From Nocardia sp. NBC_01730 (GTDB taxonomy: Bacteria > Actinomycetota > Actinomycetes > Mycobacteriales > Mycobacteriaceae): DNA of 64,000 bases. Below are positions 44,355 through 54,852 of the stretch, piece by piece (the stretch's first letter is position 1; each line of letters starts with the position of its first letter). Under the pieces are notes generated by a model, which was given only the letters and a program-made list of their open reading frames with translations, was not told the DNA's origin and did no database searches. Position numbers and translations under genes: made by a program. The stretch is taken from contig NZ_CP109162.1 in the NCBI RefSeq assembly GCF_035920445.1, forward strand, positions 3,410,001 through 3,474,000. Direction: 5' to 3'.

Positions 44355-44821
44355 GTACCGCTCGCCCGCTGTCACGAACGCCTTGTCGCGTCCCGTCAGC
44401 TATCACTTCAGACCGCGTCTCCTGTTGTCGAGATTCGTAACGTGGCCGACCGGCTACCACGGCTCGACGTCCGCCACCAGCGCGAGGGAATCCATTTCTG
44501 CGCCTTTCCTGACGCCGGCGCTGCACGCATCTGCTAAAAGCAGTCGGAGAAGGGAAATCACCTATATGAGAAACTTTCCCGGAATCATCACGACGCTGCC
44601 GAAAAAGACCCGCACCACTCGATAATCGATTCCTTTCCGCACCTTCATATCTCATTCCCAGACCGCGCTGGCCGCGGCCGAACATTTCGGCGTGCCCGGT
44701 TCTAATAAACGGAGAATATGCCCGCTAAATGAGGCATTGCGCGCACGCTCACACTAGAGGAAGGTAGGTGTGTCCGGTGGCGCCACCGGGGCGCCGCCCT
44801 GACCAGTGCAGGAGGTAGCTC
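44355..44821. other. Intergenic region after the kinase, with small elements
   Basis: About 470 bases without a standard gene. It includes a possible 19-residue frame (44566-44625) and a perfect 16-bp palindrome CCGGTGGCGCCACCGG at 44774-44789 about 30 bases before the next gene, which could be an operator. Confidence 0.5.
44566..44625 (+). CDS. Possible 19-residue peptide
   Basis: ATG at 44566 is preceded by GAGAAGGGA at a suitable distance and followed by 19 codons (MRNFPGIITTLPKKTRTTR) to TAA. The peptide is basic with no known family. It might be a leader peptide or chance. Only the ribosome site supports it. Confidence 0.25.
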   Translation: MRNFPGIITTLPKKTRTTR

Positions 44822-45445
44822 GTGTACGCACGTTCAAGCACAATTGCGGCCCAGCCGTCATCGATCGACAACGGGATCGCAAACCTCCGCGATGAAGTGA
44901 TGCCGAATCTGTCCGAGATCGAAGGGTGGGTTGGACTGTCGTTGATGGCGGACCGGGCATCAGGGCGCTGCATCGCCACAACCGCATGGGAATCAGAGGG
45001 CGCGATGCATGCCAGCAGAGGGCGGGCCCAACCACTGCGTGATGGTCTGGCCCACATGCTCAACGGCCCGGTCGAGCGGGTCGAAGAATGGGAAATCGCG
45101 GTTATGCACCGTGATCACCCGGCCGGCGAAGGCGCATGCACTCGGTGCGCGTGGCTGCAGACCGATCCGGACAACATCGACCAGGTGATCGACACCTTCA
45201 AGGTGGGAGTGCTGCCGGAGTCCGAGATGATCGACGGGTTCCGCAGCGCCAGTCTGTTCGTCGACCGCGCAACCGGCCGAGTGGTAGGCGCGACGGTCTG
45301 GGCGAGCCGCCAGGCGCTGGACAACAGCCGCGAAAAGGCGGATCAGATCAGGGCGGCGGCGACCCGGCGGATGGGTGCCGACGTGCTCGAGGTGACGGAG
45401 TTCGACCTGGCTTTCGCTCACCTGCGCGTGCCCGAGATGGCTTGA
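44822..45445 (+). CDS. Protein with two ABM-like (dimeric alpha-beta barrel) repeats
   Basis: 207 residues from GTG 44822 with an AGGAGGT site. Two halves share the pattern: EGWVGLSLMADRASGRCIAT (about 34-53), and GFRSASLFVDRATGRVVGAT (about 138-157), each followed by WES/WAS, the mark of antibiotic-biosynthesis-monooxygenase-like domains in tandem. Such proteins are small oxygenases or stress proteins; no catalytic residue can be named. A conserved CTRC (about 105-108) may be structural. A palindrome stands before the gene. Confidence 0.7.
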   Translation: MYARSSTIAAQPSSIDNGIANLRDEVMPNLSEIEGWVGLSLMADRASGRCIATTAWESEGAMHASRGRAQPLRDGLAHMLNGPVERVEEWEIAVMHRDHPAGEGACTRCAWLQTDPDNIDQVIDTFKVGVLPESEMIDGFRSASLFVDRATGRVVGATVWASRQALDNSREKADQIRAAATRRMGADVLEVTEFDLAFAHLRVPEMA

Positions 45446-45544
45446 TCGCGGTCGAACGAACGCGCACCGTGACAGTGCCGGACAGACGAAACTCCAGCCG
45501 GCGACGGGACCCCGCCGCCGGCTGGAGCTGGAAACTGCCTCCCA

Positions 45545-46690
45545 TCAAGCCAGTTTCAAGCTGCGCCCGATGATTTCCTTCATGATCTCGGTGGTGCCGC
45601 CATAGATGGTCTGGACGCGGGCGTCCATATAGGCCTTGGCGATGGGGTATTCCTTCATGTAGCCGTAGCCGCCGTGCAGCTGCAGGCAGCGGTTGATCAG
45701 GTCGAGTTGCTCTTCGGTACTCCACCACTTGGCCATGGCGGCGTCCTCGGCGGTGAGTTCGCCCTCGTTGAGCATTTCGATGAACTTGTCGACCATGAGA
45801 CGCACCGCAGTGGTCTTGGTGGCCAGCTCGGCGAGCACGAAGCGGGTGTTCTGCAGTGCGCCGATCGGCTTGCCGAACGCCTTGCGGTCGCGGACGTACT
45901 GGACGGTCATCTCCAGGCAGGCCTCCATCGCCGCGGCCGCCATGACGGCGATCGACAGGCGCTCCTGGGGCAGGTTGCGCATGAGGTGGATGAAGCCCAT
46001 GCCCTCGGTGCCGAGCAGGTTGTTGCCGGGCACGCGCACGTCGATGAAGCTCAGTTCGGCCGTGTCCTGCGCCTTCAGGCCGAGCTTGTCCAGGTTTCGG
46101 CCGCGTTCGAAGCCGGGCATGCCGCGCTCGACCACGAGCAGGCTGAAGCCCATGGCGCCTTTGTCCGGGTCGGTTTGCGCGACCACGATCACGATGTCGG
46201 AGTTGATGCCGTTGGTGATGAAAGTCTTGGCGCCGTTGAGGATCCAGTCATCACCGTCGCGCACCGCGCGGGTCTTGATGCCCTGCAGGTCCGAACCGGT
46301 ACCAGGCTCGGTCATGGCGATCGCGGTGATGATCTCGCCGGAGCAGAAACCGGGCAGCCAGCGCTGCTTCTGCTCGTCGTCGGCCAGCTCCAGCAGGTAA
46401 GGGGCGATCACATCGTTGTGCAGAGCGAAGCCGAGACCGGAGTACTGACGACGGACCGACTCCTCGGCGACGATGGCGTTGTAGCGGAAGTCCGCGACCC
46501 CGCCGCCGCCGTACTCCTCCGGCATGGCCATGCCGAGGAAGCCCTGCTTACCCGCCTCCAGCCAGACCTCGCGGTCGACGATGCCCTGCTCTTCCCACTT
46601 CGTGTGATTCGGCGCGACGTGCTGATCGAGAAACTTGCGGTACGACTCCCGGAAGAGTTCGTGTTCTGGTTCGAACAGTGTGCGCTGCAC
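45545..46690 (-). CDS. Acyl-CoA dehydrogenase (FadE20-like)
   Basis: 381 residues from GTG 46690 with AGGAGG upstream; longer starts lack such a site. Motifs are AMTEPGTGSDLQGI (FAD/substrate), FITNGINSDI, RKAFGKPIGALQNTRF and the C-terminal LHGGYGYMKEYPIAK, then YGGTTEIMKEIIG. Gly in YGGT at the medium-chain catalytic Glu site points to the long-chain/isovaleryl type, where the base lies elsewhere. It oxidises fatty acyl-CoA in beta-oxidation. In mycobacteria a similar gene (fadE20) lies near hflX, which fits this neighbourhood. Confidence 0.92.
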   Translation of the reverse strand: MQRTLFEPEHELFRESYRKFLDQHVAPNHTKWEEQGIVDREVWLEAGKQGFLGMAMPEEYGGGGVADFRYNAIVAEESVRRQYSGLGFALHNDVIAPYLLELADDEQKQRWLPGFCSGEIITAIAMTEPGTGSDLQGIKTRAVRDGDDWILNGAKTFITNGINSDIVIVVAQTDPDKGAMGFSLLVVERGMPGFERGRNLDKLGLKAQDTAELSFIDVRVPGNNLLGTEGMGFIHLMRNLPQERLSIAVMAAAAMEACLEMTVQYVRDRKAFGKPIGALQNTRFVLAELATKTTAVRLMVDKFIEMLNEGELTAEDAAMAKWWSTEEQLDLINRCLQLHGGYGYMKEYPIAKAYMDARVQTIYGGTTEIMKEIIGRSLKLA

Positions 46691-46928
46691 GCCAAACCTC
46701 CTAATGACCCACACCAGCCGGTCCACACCAGCCTTCGTTGCCACATACGGTACCCGGAAAGAGAATCCCTGTTCACTTCTGGGCCGGAACCCCTTCCTCA
46801 CCTGGACTGAGGGCGTAGCTTCGGAACGTCGAGCGAGATTCTCGGCAAACGCGAAGGCCGCGGGTGCCCACCGGTGGTCACGGGGCCGGGCCCGGTCATC
46901 TCAGAATGATTGCGAATCGGATCGGTCG

Positions 46929-47831
46929 TCAGATGTTCAGCCAACAACGCAGGCGACCGACCAAGGTCCGCCCCTGGTCACGCTCGCGTTCGGCGAAGAG
47001 GAAATTCATCTCCTCCTCCAGCGCCTTGCGCACCACATCGCGGAATTCCTTGGCGGCCGCGTGCATGTCGTCGGCGCCGCACCAGGGCGCCGGGTCGATC
47101 GGGGCGCCCACGGAGAAGTAGAAGCGCTCCGGGCGCGGGATGACGGTGGGGCCGACGCCGCGGATGAGCGGAGGGGTGAGATCGCGGCTGAGCCCGAGGG
47201 CTTCGACGGTCCAGCGCAGTGGGCGCAGAACCGGATGATCACCGTCGACGACGATGTCGTAGGCGTCATCGACACCGATCATGGCGACCGGGACGATCGG
47301 GGCACCCGCCTCGATGGCCATGTGGGCGAAGCCGCTGCGACCTTCCCACCTCAGCAGGTACTTCTGGTTCTTGCGGCGCACCGCCTCGCGACCGCCGCCC
47401 GGGAAGACCATGACGGCCTCGCCGCGCCGGAGCAGGGCAAGACAGTTGCCCCTGGTTCCGCGCACCACGCCGTAGTGGTGCAGGAGGTGGCGCAGTCCGG
47501 GGACGTTGATCAGCACGTTTTCGGCCAGGCCGCGGATCAGGCGGCCACGGCGGCGCAGCACTTCGGGCAGCAGCAACGGTGCGTCGATGCCGCCCATCAG
47601 GTTGTGGTTGCCGACCAGCAGCACCGGACCGTCGGCGGGAAGGTTCTCCAGGCCGTAGAATCGCGGGCTCGTCCACGCGCGCAGCGGCGCCAGCAGGGTG
47701 TCGATCACCCGCAGATCGGTGTCGGTCAGCGAAACCGACAGTGGCGCACCGTCACTGAGCACCGGATCGGCGCCCTTGGCATCGGAATGCCGATCACCGG
47801 AATCGGCGGACCCGGAGCGGTCGTCCGACAT
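46929..47831 (-). CDS. Lysophospholipid acyltransferase family (PlsC-like) protein
   Basis: 300 residues from ATG 47831. The acyltransferase start VLLVGNHNLMGGIDAP is clear. The spacing between H76 and D83 is six residues instead of the classical four, as seen in the branch related to diacylglycerol acyltransferases. VMVFPGGGREAVRR and IVPVAMIGVDDAYDIV are further family motifs. It would esterify a glycerolipid or related acceptor with acyl-CoA. Single gene with no clear partner. Confidence 0.8.
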   Translation of the reverse strand: MSDDRSGSADSGDRHSDAKGADPVLSDGAPLSVSLTDTDLRVIDTLLAPLRAWTSPRFYGLENLPADGPVLLVGNHNLMGGIDAPLLLPEVLRRRGRLIRGLAENVLINVPGLRHLLHHYGVVRGTRGNCLALLRRGEAVMVFPGGGREAVRRKNQKYLLRWEGRSGFAHMAIEAGAPIVPVAMIGVDDAYDIVVDGDHPVLRPLRWTVEALGLSRDLTPPLIRGVGPTVIPRPERFYFSVGAPIDPAPWCGADDMHAAAKEFRDVVRKALEEEMNFLFAERERDQGRTLVGRLRCWLNI

Positions 47832-48122
47832 GAACCCTCCTGCTGTCGATGCGCCGACGATATAGAACGAAATCGACTGTGTCGCATTCGATGTGCGAGG
47901 CGTCCGGCGACACGTCCGACCAGGTCGGGCGTTCGCACCGACGGCCCGTAGCGAAGCCGCAGGTAACCGCGGACGCGACATCCGCACGGCCACTCGCGCC
48001 TGGCCTGATGTGAATCCACCCACACCGCCCATGAGATCCTGCGCGGAACCGATCGGCGGTATCCACCAGCGAACAACAAGAACCGGTATCCGTCCGCGCA
48101 GGACAGACCGGCGACCCTGTCG

Positions 48123-49682
48123 CTACGCGGACGAATGCCCGTCAGTCTCCGGGGCACCGGCCGTTCCCGCGTGCGCGTACGCCGACAGGGCCGCGGCGAG
48201 GGCGTGCGGGACTCGGGCACGAACGCGGGTTCCACCCTCCTCATGGCCGGAGGCCAGGATGCGGCCGTCGGCGTGGATGCGGGCGAGCAAGTCGCCACGC
48301 GTGTACGGCAGCAACACACTGATCTCCACGTCCAGCCCACCGAGCATTTCGGCGAGGCGCGCGCGCAGTGTGTCGATACCGAGGCCGGTGTTGGCCGAGA
48401 CGAACGATGCGTCCGGTAGCAGTCCGCGCAGGTGGGTGCGCTCGATCGGCTCGATCGCGTCGATCTTGTTGACCACGAGCAGTTCCGGCGGAGCAGGCGC
48501 GCCGGATTCCTTGATCACGTCCGTCACCACTTCGCGGACCGCTTTGATCTGTTCGGCGGGCAGCGCGTCCGAGCCGTCGACCACGTGCAGCAGCAGGTCG
48601 GCGCCGGTCACCTCCTCCAGGGTGGAGCGGAACGCCTCGACCAGTTGGGTCGGCAGGTGGCGAACGAAGCCGACGGTGTCGGTGAAGACGACCTCGCGAC
48701 CGTCGTCCAGGCCGGCTCGGCGGGTGGTCGGGTCGAGGGTGGCGAACAGCGCGTCCTGCACCAGCACACCGGAGCCGGTAAGGGCGTTCATCAGGCTCGA
48801 CTTGCCGGCATTGGTGTACCCGATGATCGCCACCGACGGGATGCCGCTGGAGTTGCGGCGCGCCCGCATGGTGTCACGCGCGGTCTTCATCTCACGAATA
48901 TCGCGACGCAGCTTGGCCATTCGCTCACGAATGCGACGGCGGTCGGTTTCGATCTTGGTCTCACCGGGACCACGCAGGCCGACGCCGCCGTTGCTGCCCG
49001 CGCGGCCACCGGCCTGCCGGGACATGGACTCACCCCAGCCACGCAGGCGCGGCAGCATGTACTCCATCTGGGCCAGCGAGACCTGCGCCTTACCCTCGCG
49101 GGAGGTCGCGTGCTGGGCGAAGATGTCCAGGATCAAGGCGGTCCGATCGATCACCTTCACCTTGGCCACCTTCTCCAGCGCGGTCAGCTGCGCGGGGGTC
49201 AGCTCACCGTCGCAGATCACGGTGTCCGCGCCGGTTTCCAGCACCACGGAACGCAGTTCGTCGGCCTTGCCGGAGCCGATGTAGGTGGCCGGGTCCGGCC
49301 GGTCGCGGCGCTGGATCAGCGCCTCGAGCACCTCGGAGCCCGCGGTCTCGGCCAGCGCGGCCAGCTCGGCCATGCTCGCCTCCGCCTGCATGGCGGTCCC
49401 GGTGGTCCAGACACCGACCAGCACGACGCGTTCCAGGCGCAGCTGGCGATACTCGACCTCGGTGATGTCGGTGAGTTCGGTGGACAGACCGGCCACACGA
49501 CGTAGCGAGCTGCGGTCCTCCAACTGCAGTTCGCCGGCCGTCGGGTCGCCGGACCAACCCGTGCGTTTCATCCGGGCGGCGTGCTCGGCGACGACGTCAC
49601 CGGTCTCAGTGTCATCGAAGTTCTCGGCGGTGCCTTCGCTCGCGGCCGCCGGGGTGAATTGGTACGTCTCTGATTTCCTCAT
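48123..49682 (-). CDS. hflX: GTPase HflX
   Basis: 519 residues. The N-terminal HflX domain (ELAALAETAGSEVLEALIQR, PATYIGSGKADELR) is followed by the G domain with GYTNAGKSSLMNAL (G1), DTVGFVRHLP (G3) and NKIDAI (G4). HflX splits stalled 70S ribosomes under stress. It carries a longer, hydrophilic N-terminus than E. coli HflX, as in other actinobacteria. Downstream of and co-directional with dapF. Confidence 0.95.
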   Translation of the reverse strand: MRKSETYQFTPAAASEGTAENFDDTETGDVVAEHAARMKRTGWSGDPTAGELQLEDRSSLRRVAGLSTELTDITEVEYRQLRLERVVLVGVWTTGTAMQAEASMAELAALAETAGSEVLEALIQRRDRPDPATYIGSGKADELRSVVLETGADTVICDGELTPAQLTALEKVAKVKVIDRTALILDIFAQHATSREGKAQVSLAQMEYMLPRLRGWGESMSRQAGGRAGSNGGVGLRGPGETKIETDRRRIRERMAKLRRDIREMKTARDTMRARRNSSGIPSVAIIGYTNAGKSSLMNALTGSGVLVQDALFATLDPTTRRAGLDDGREVVFTDTVGFVRHLPTQLVEAFRSTLEEVTGADLLLHVVDGSDALPAEQIKAVREVVTDVIKESGAPAPPELLVVNKIDAIEPIERTHLRGLLPDASFVSANTGLGIDTLRARLAEMLGGLDVEISVLLPYTRGDLLARIHADGRILASGHEEGGTRVRARVPHALAAALSAYAHAGTAGAPETDGHSSA

Positions 49683-49745
49683 ACACCGTCCATGCTGCCA
49701 CGAAACAGCGATAGGTTCACTCGGTTATTTGCGGACCCGCGCGGC

Positions 49746-50636
49746 TCACATGTTGTCCCACCAGGAGAAGGCGAGTCGGCCGGTGGCCACCAGAACAGAA
49801 GGTCCGCGTAGCCACGCCGTGCCGTTCTCCAGTCCGACGGTCACCCCGCCGCCCGGCACGCGGACGGTCACGCGGCCGGTGTCCTCGGCGATCCGGAAGC
49901 CTTCGGCAGCCAGCGCAGCGGCGGCCGCGGCGACGGTTCCCGTTCCGCACGAGCGTGTTTCGCCGACGCCACGCTCGTACACCCGCATGTCGACCGAGCG
50001 ATCGGCGTCCAGCGCGGTGACGATCTCGACGTTCACGCCGTGCGGGAAAAGGTCGGGATCGAAGCCGGGTGGCACGGTCAGATCGAGCTTGCCGAGGGCT
50101 TCCGACGACAGTCCGGTATCGACGCACGCCAGATGCGGGTTGCCCACATCGATGCCGATCCCCGCCATCGCCCAGCCTGCGATAGTCGCGGTCGATTCGC
50201 CCAGTTCGCGCACCTGCCCCATACCGACGGTGACATCGCCGGTGACCAGGTCCCCGGCGTGCACGGTGACCGGACGCGCCCCGGCGCGGCTGCCGACGAC
50301 GTAGCGGTCACGGGTCTCCAGTCCCGACGCCGCCAGATAGTGGGCGAACACGCGCACGCCGTTGCCGCACATCTCGGCGATCGAGCCGTCGGCATTGCGG
50401 TAGTCCATGAACCAGTCGTCGGCGCCCACACCTTCCGGGATCTCATCGAGCACACCGGCGGCCCGCAGCGCACCAGCCCTGGCGACCCGAAGCACGCCGT
50501 CCGCACCGATCCCACGCCTGCGATCGCACAGCGCGCTGACCCGCTCGGGGGTCAGGGCAAGACCCACCTGTTGGTCGGGCAGCACCACGAAGTCGTTCTC
50601 GGTGCCGTGCCCTTTGGTGAACTCGATGTCCGGCAC
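49746..50636 (-). CDS. dapF: Diaminopimelate epimerase DapF
   Basis: 296 residues from GTG 50636, chosen because GAGGGAGA stands eight bases before it; an in-frame start at 50669 would overlap the upstream gene. The two catalytic cysteines are in AEMCGNGVR and ETRSCGTG. It turns LL- into meso-diaminopimelate for lysine and peptidoglycan synthesis. In the order miaA, trmH-like, dapF, hflX. Confidence 0.96.
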   Translation of the reverse strand: MPDIEFTKGHGTENDFVVLPDQQVGLALTPERVSALCDRRRGIGADGVLRVARAGALRAAGVLDEIPEGVGADDWFMDYRNADGSIAEMCGNGVRVFAHYLAASGLETRDRYVVGSRAGARPVTVHAGDLVTGDVTVGMGQVRELGESTATIAGWAMAGIGIDVGNPHLACVDTGLSSEALGKLDLTVPPGFDPDLFPHGVNVEIVTALDADRSVDMRVYERGVGETRSCGTGTVAAAAAALAAEGFRIAEDTGRVTVRVPGGGVTVGLENGTAWLRGPSVLVATGRLAFSWWDNM

Positions 50637-50658
50637 GTGCGATGTCTCCCTCTTGTCG

Positions 50659-51495
50659 TCACTTGGCAAACGTCCGGCGCTGCCGGGAAATTTCGTAGAG
50701 AGCCACCGCCGCCGCCGACGGCGCGCCCAGCGAGCTTGCGGTGCCGCCCATCGGGATGTGCACCATGTCGTCGCAGGTCTGCTGCCAGGCAGCGCTCATC
50801 CCGCTGGCCTCGTTGCCGACGACGAGGATCGTCGCCTCGGTGAAATCGTGATCGTAGGCAGCGCGCGGCCCCTTCTCGTCGGTGCCGACAATCCGCGTCG
50901 GAATGCCGCGGAGCACCTGCCGGTCGCGGAACTCGAGCACCTGGGCAGGTCCGGCGGCACGAATCACCGGTACGGCGAACAGCGAACCCGTCGACGCGCG
51001 CACAGTCTGCGGGTCGTACTGATCGGCGCCGTGTCCGGTGACGATGACGCCGCTCGCACCGAAGGCGTCGGCCGACCGGATCAGCGTGCCGAGATTGCCG
51101 GGCGAGTTGGGGCGGTCGAACACCACGACCACCGGTGCGTCCTCCCCCGGCTCACCCGGCTCGAAGGTCGCCAGTTCCGCCTGCCTGGACACCGCGACGG
51201 CCACCAGTTCCGGTATACCGCTGGACTTTTCGCCGAGTTCGGCCATCAGCTCCGGCACCAGGCCGACCTGCGGCACGCCGCTGGTGTCCAAGAGCTCGCG
51301 CGCCCAGCTGGACAGGTCGGGCGCGCCGAGGCGGTAGAGCAACGTCTCCAGCGGCCAGTCGTTGGCGACGGCCTGGGTGATCGGCCGAACCCCCTGCACC
51401 AGGAACCGGCCGTCGCGGTGGCGCTTGGTCCGGTTGTTCAGATATGCCTGCCACACCTGGACCGAGGCGTTGCGAGTGCTCACACGTCGGGTCAA
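50659..51495 (-). CDS. SpoU/TrmH-family RNA 2'-O-methyltransferase
   Basis: 278 residues. A substrate-binding N-terminal part ([12 protein letters not shown]) precedes the trefoil-knot domain with motif 1 [22 protein letters not shown], motif 2 [11 protein letters not shown] and motif 3 [22 protein letters not shown]. In motif 3 the usual SLNVSVA reads SLGAPSA, so the conserved Asn is Gly. The target RNA is unknown. The start overlaps the miaA stop (ATGA). Insertion of such a gene between dapF and miaA differs from the mycobacterial order I know. Confidence 0.85.
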   Translation of the reverse strand: MTRRVSTRNASVQVWQAYLNNRTKRHRDGRFLVQGVRPITQAVANDWPLETLLYRLGAPDLSSWARELLDTSGVPQVGLVPELMAELGEKSSGIPELVAVAVSRQAELATFEPGEPGEDAPVVVVFDRPNSPGNLGTLIRSADAFGASGVIVTGHGADQYDPQTVRASTGSLFAVPVIRAAGPAQVLEFRDRQVLRGIPTRIVGTDEKGPRAAYDHDFTEATILVVGNEASGMSAAWQQTCDDMVHIPMGGTASSLGAPSAAAVALYEISRQRRTFAK

Positions 51496-52421
51496 TTCGT
51501 CCGTTCTTTCTCATCGAGCAGGGCGAGTATCGTCGCCAACAGATCGGGGGCCGCGCCGTCCACCCAGCGCACCCGGGCATCTCGCCGGAACCACGAGCGC
51601 TGCCTGCGGACGTAACGGCGCGTGCCGATCAGAGTGCGTTCCCGCGCGTGGCCCAGGTCGTATTCGTTGTCCAGATAGGACAGGACTTGTGCGTAGCCGA
51701 TAGCGCGCCGGGCTGTGACGCCGTCGCGGAGGCCGCGCTCGATCAGGCCGCGCACCTCCTCGACGAGTCCGCCCGCGAACATCAGGGCGGTGCGCTGCTC
51801 GATGCGCGCATCCAGGACCGCGGTGTCGCGATCGACGCCGACGATGACGGTACCCCACCGAGGCTGTCCGATCCGTGGCGCCGACGCGGCGAACGGACGA
51901 CCGGTGAGCTCGACGACCTCGAGCGCGCGCACCATGCGGCGGCCGTCGGTAGGCAGGATGGTGGCCGCGGCCACCGGATCGGCCTTCCGCAGCGCCGCGT
52001 GTACCGACGCGACGCCGCCGTCGGCGAGCACCGCCTCCCAGCGCGCCCGCACGGCCGGATCGGTGGCCGGGAAATCCCACTGGTCCAGCAGCGCCTGGAC
52101 GTACATCATCGAGCCGCCGACGATGATCGGCACCCGTCCTCGGTCCATGATCGCGGCGACGTCGGCGCTCGCCGCGACCTGATAGGCGGCGACAGTCGCG
52201 GTATCGGTCACCTCCAACACGTCGAGCTGGTGGTGCGGGATGCCGCGACGGTGCGCGACGGACAGCTTCGCGGTGCCGACGTCCATGCCGCGGTAGAGCT
52301 GCATCGCGTCGATGTTCACGATCTCGCCGCTGAGCTGTTCGGCGAGGTCGAGGGCGAGGTCGGATTTGCCGGTGGCGGTCGGGCCGACGACCGCGATCGG
52401 ACAGATGCCCGCGCCGGTCAC
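51492..52421 (-). CDS. miaA: tRNA dimethylallyltransferase MiaA
   Basis: 309 residues from GTG 52421, overlapping the upstream stop (GTGA). P-loop [34 protein letters not shown], and the later RRAIGYAQ and [15 protein letters not shown] are all MiaA motifs. It adds the isopentenyl group to A37 of tRNAs; MiaB, coded 3 kb away, methylthiolates the product. Intact. Confidence 0.96.
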   Translation of the reverse strand: MTGAGICPIAVVGPTATGKSDLALDLAEQLSGEIVNIDAMQLYRGMDVGTAKLSVAHRRGIPHHQLDVLEVTDTATVAAYQVAASADVAAIMDRGRVPIIVGGSMMYVQALLDQWDFPATDPAVRARWEAVLADGGVASVHAALRKADPVAAATILPTDGRRMVRALEVVELTGRPFAASAPRIGQPRWGTVIVGVDRDTAVLDARIEQRTALMFAGGLVEEVRGLIERGLRDGVTARRAIGYAQVLSYLDNEYDLGHARERTLIGTRRYVRRQRSWFRRDARVRWVDGAAPDLLATILALLDEKERTN

Positions 52422-53182
52422 GGGACGTCCTCTCCCGAGGGCCGCCAGAGGCTCACGTGGTAGCCGACGCCGAACGGCGCGTCGCGGTAGCGCGTCTCGA
52501 CCACCGGATCGGCGTGGAACAGCCCGGCCAGCATTTGGTAGGCCGGGCGGCCGGAGAGGCCTAGTTCGGCGCACAGCGCCGGGTCGAGCGCGTGGATTCC
52601 GGCGCGGTCGCCCGCCGTCAGGGCGCGATCGAGTTCGTTTTGCACCGCTTCGGCCCGTTCGTCGAGGTAGCCGGGCGCCTTGGTAGACAGGGTTGCCGCG
52701 CCGTCGGCGACCACGAGCACGCCCCGCGGCGCCTCGTCGGCGTCCAGCTCGGCTCGCAGCTTCGCCCCCAGTTCGGCGCAGCGATCAGGTCGCGCGTCCG
52801 CCGACAGGATGTGCGCCTCGGCGACCGCCTCGGGCGCGACCCGCCCACGCAACCACCCGGCGACCAGCGCGGGCAGCGGAAGCCGGGGATCGGCCCTTGC
52901 CGGGCCGGTGAGCGCGGCGGCGGAGAGTCCGACCCGCACGTCGACGCCGAACCCGCGGAATGTGCCGACCGTTTCCGGACCGAGCACACCGTTCCCGGCG
53001 CCCGCACCGAGCACCGTCCACCTGCCCGTCACGGCCGCAAGGACATTCACCGCGTCCAGCACCGCGGCGCGCAGCACGGCGCGCGGATCGGGTTGGTCGG
53101 TTCCCTCCGCGTCCGCCACGCCGCCGCACAGCTCGGGCACCAGGATCGGCGGCGAAGGAACCAAGGCGGCGATGGAGAACAC
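52418..53182 (-). CDS. Class III extradiol dioxygenase-like conserved protein
   Basis: 254 residues. [18 protein letters not shown] at the start and the folding pattern follow class III extradiol dioxygenase subunit-B-like proteins conserved beside miaA in mycobacteria (like Rv2728c, by memory). The usual metal-binding His residues are not all present (early [10 protein letters not shown] in place of HxP), so enzymatic activity is doubtful. It begins the miaA operon with a GTGA overlap. Confidence 0.75.
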   Translation of the reverse strand: MFSIAALVPSPPILVPELCGGVADAEGTDQPDPRAVLRAAVLDAVNVLAAVTGRWTVLGAGAGNGVLGPETVGTFRGFGVDVRVGLSAAALTGPARADPRLPLPALVAGWLRGRVAPEAVAEAHILSADARPDRCAELGAKLRAELDADEAPRGVLVVADGAATLSTKAPGYLDERAEAVQNELDRALTAGDRAGIHALDPALCAELGLSGRPAYQMLAGLFHADPVVETRYRDAPFGVGYHVSLWRPSGEDVP

Positions 53183-53412
53183 GTCGTAACCGTAGTCGTT
53201 GCCGAGACCACGGGTACTTTCCGGCTTCGAGTGTCTCTGCCGGAAACACCGCCGAGATTGATAGTGTTCGAGGAGCTACAACCCAGGTCATCAGGGGTTG
53301 CAATCCCCCGGATTTAGGCGTGGATCGATGGTCACAAGAGCTCGGACCGGGTTCAATGGAATGAGCTAGGGCGTAACCAGGCAGCCGTGACGCGCGGCAG
53401 GGACGAGGAGAA

Positions 53413-54789
53413 ATGACCGACAGCAACGGAACCGCGAAAGCCGGCCCGGGCAAGATGCCGCGCACTTCCGGTGCCCCGAAACCCGGCGGCTCGATTCAAC
53501 CCCCCAAGCCGCACGCGGTCAAACCCGCCCCGGGCCCCGCCCAGCAGCATCCGCATCCCGTCATCGTGCCCACCGTCTCAGATCCCAGCAGGTGGGGCCG
53601 GGTCGACGAGGACGGCACCGCGTGGGTGAAGACCGCTGAAGGCGAACACCAGGTCGGCTCCTGGCAGGCGGGTGACGCCGCCGAAGGCCTCGCCCACTTC
53701 GGCCGCCGGTTCGACGACCTGGCCACCGAGGTCGCTCTGCTGGAGGCGAGGCTGGCCGCGGGCGCGGACGCACGCAAGACCAAGGCCGCCGCCGTCGCGC
53801 TGGCCGAATCGCTGCCGACCGCCGCCGTCATCGGCGACATCGACGGGCTCGCCAAGCGTTTGCAGGCCATCGCCGAGCACTCCGAGGAGGCGGCCGCGCA
53901 CGCCAAGGAGGAGAAGGAGCGCGCCCGCCACGAGCACACCGAACGCAAGGAGACGCTGGCGGCCGAGGCGGAGAGGATCGCCGCCGAGTCCACCCAGTGG
54001 AAGGCAGCAGGCGATCGGTTGCGCGAGATCCTCGACGAGTGGAAGTCCATCCGCGGCGTAGACCGCAAAGTCGACGACGCGCTGTGGAAGCGATACTCCA
54101 AGGCGCGCGAGGCGTTCAACCGCCGCCGCGGCGCACACTTCGCCGAGCTGGATCGCGAACGCGCGACCGCGAAATCCCGCAAGGAGGAGCTGTGCGCGCA
54201 GGCCGAGGAACTGTCCGGCTCCACCGACTGGGTGGGCACCGCGGGCGTCTTCCGTGACCTGCTCGTCGAATGGAAGGCCGCCGGTCGCGCCCCTCGCGAG
54301 GCCGACGAAGTACTGTGGCGGCGCTTCAAGAGCGCGCAGGATGTGTTCTTCGCCGCTCGCAACACCGCCGTCTCCGAGCGCGACGCCGAGTTCGAACAGA
54401 ACGCGACGGCCAAAGAGGAGCTGCTGCGCGCCTACGGCCGCATCGACCCGTCCGCCGACCTGGACAGCGCCCGCACCGCGCTGCGCGAGCTGCAGGAGAG
54501 GTGGGATGCCGTCGGCAAGGTGCCGCGCGAGCGCATGCAGGAACTGGAAGGCAAGCTGCGCGCTATCGAGAAGCGCGTCCGCGACGCTGTCGACGCGCAG
54601 TGGCGGCGCACCGACCCGGAGGCGATGGCCCGCGCGGCCCAGTTCCGTGAACGGGTCGCGCAATTCGAGGAGCAGGCCGCCAAGGCGCAGGCCGCGGGCA
54701 ACAATCGAGACGCGGAGAAAGCGCTGGAGCAGGCCAAGCAGTGGCGCGAATGGGCCGAGGCCGCCGAAGGTGCCGTGAGCAACCGCTGA
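53413..54789 (+). CDS. DUF349 domain protein
   Basis: 458 residues from ATG 53413. A Pro/Ala-rich N-terminal part is followed by a very Lys/Glu/Ala-rich helical region with repeated units: [21 protein letters not shown], then [19 protein letters not shown], then [20 protein letters not shown]. These are DUF349 repeats, likely coiled coil, of unknown function (linked to competence and stress in some bacteria). Conserved in this position in mycobacteria (Rv2731-like). It converges on the next gene across a perfect terminator. Confidence 0.88.
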   Translation: MTDSNGTAKAGPGKMPRTSGAPKPGGSIQPPKPHAVKPAPGPAQQHPHPVIVPTVSDPSRWGRVDEDGTAWVKTAEGEHQVGSWQAGDAAEGLAHFGRRFDDLATEVALLEARLAAGADARKTKAAAVALAESLPTAAVIGDIDGLAKRLQAIAEHSEEAAAHAKEEKERARHEHTERKETLAAEAERIAAESTQWKAAGDRLREILDEWKSIRGVDRKVDDALWKRYSKAREAFNRRRGAHFAELDRERATAKSRKEELCAQAEELSGSTDWVGTAGVFRDLLVEWKAAGRAPREADEVLWRRFKSAQDVFFAARNTAVSERDAEFEQNATAKEELLRAYGRIDPSADLDSARTALRELQERWDAVGKVPRERMQELEGKLRAIEKRVRDAVDAQWRRTDPEAMARAAQFRERVAQFEEQAAKAQAAGNNRDAEKALEQAKQWREWAEAAEGAVSNR

Positions 54790-54796
54790 CCGCCGA

Positions 54797-54840
54797 AGAC
54801 GACAGTGGCCCCTCCCGAGCGGGAGGGGCCACTGTCGTCT
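54797..54840. terminator. Bidirectional terminator, perfect 20-bp stem
   Basis: Arms 54797-54816 and 54821-54840 are perfectly complementary with a 4-base loop. It lies between two convergent stops and should serve both strands. Confidence 0.88.
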
Positions 54841-54852
54841 GATCGCGTCGTG

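Noticed and set aside
48068..48080. AGCGAACAACAAG shared with the MIRU-like element
   Set aside because: Only 13 bases match and the rest of the element is absent, so chance is likely.
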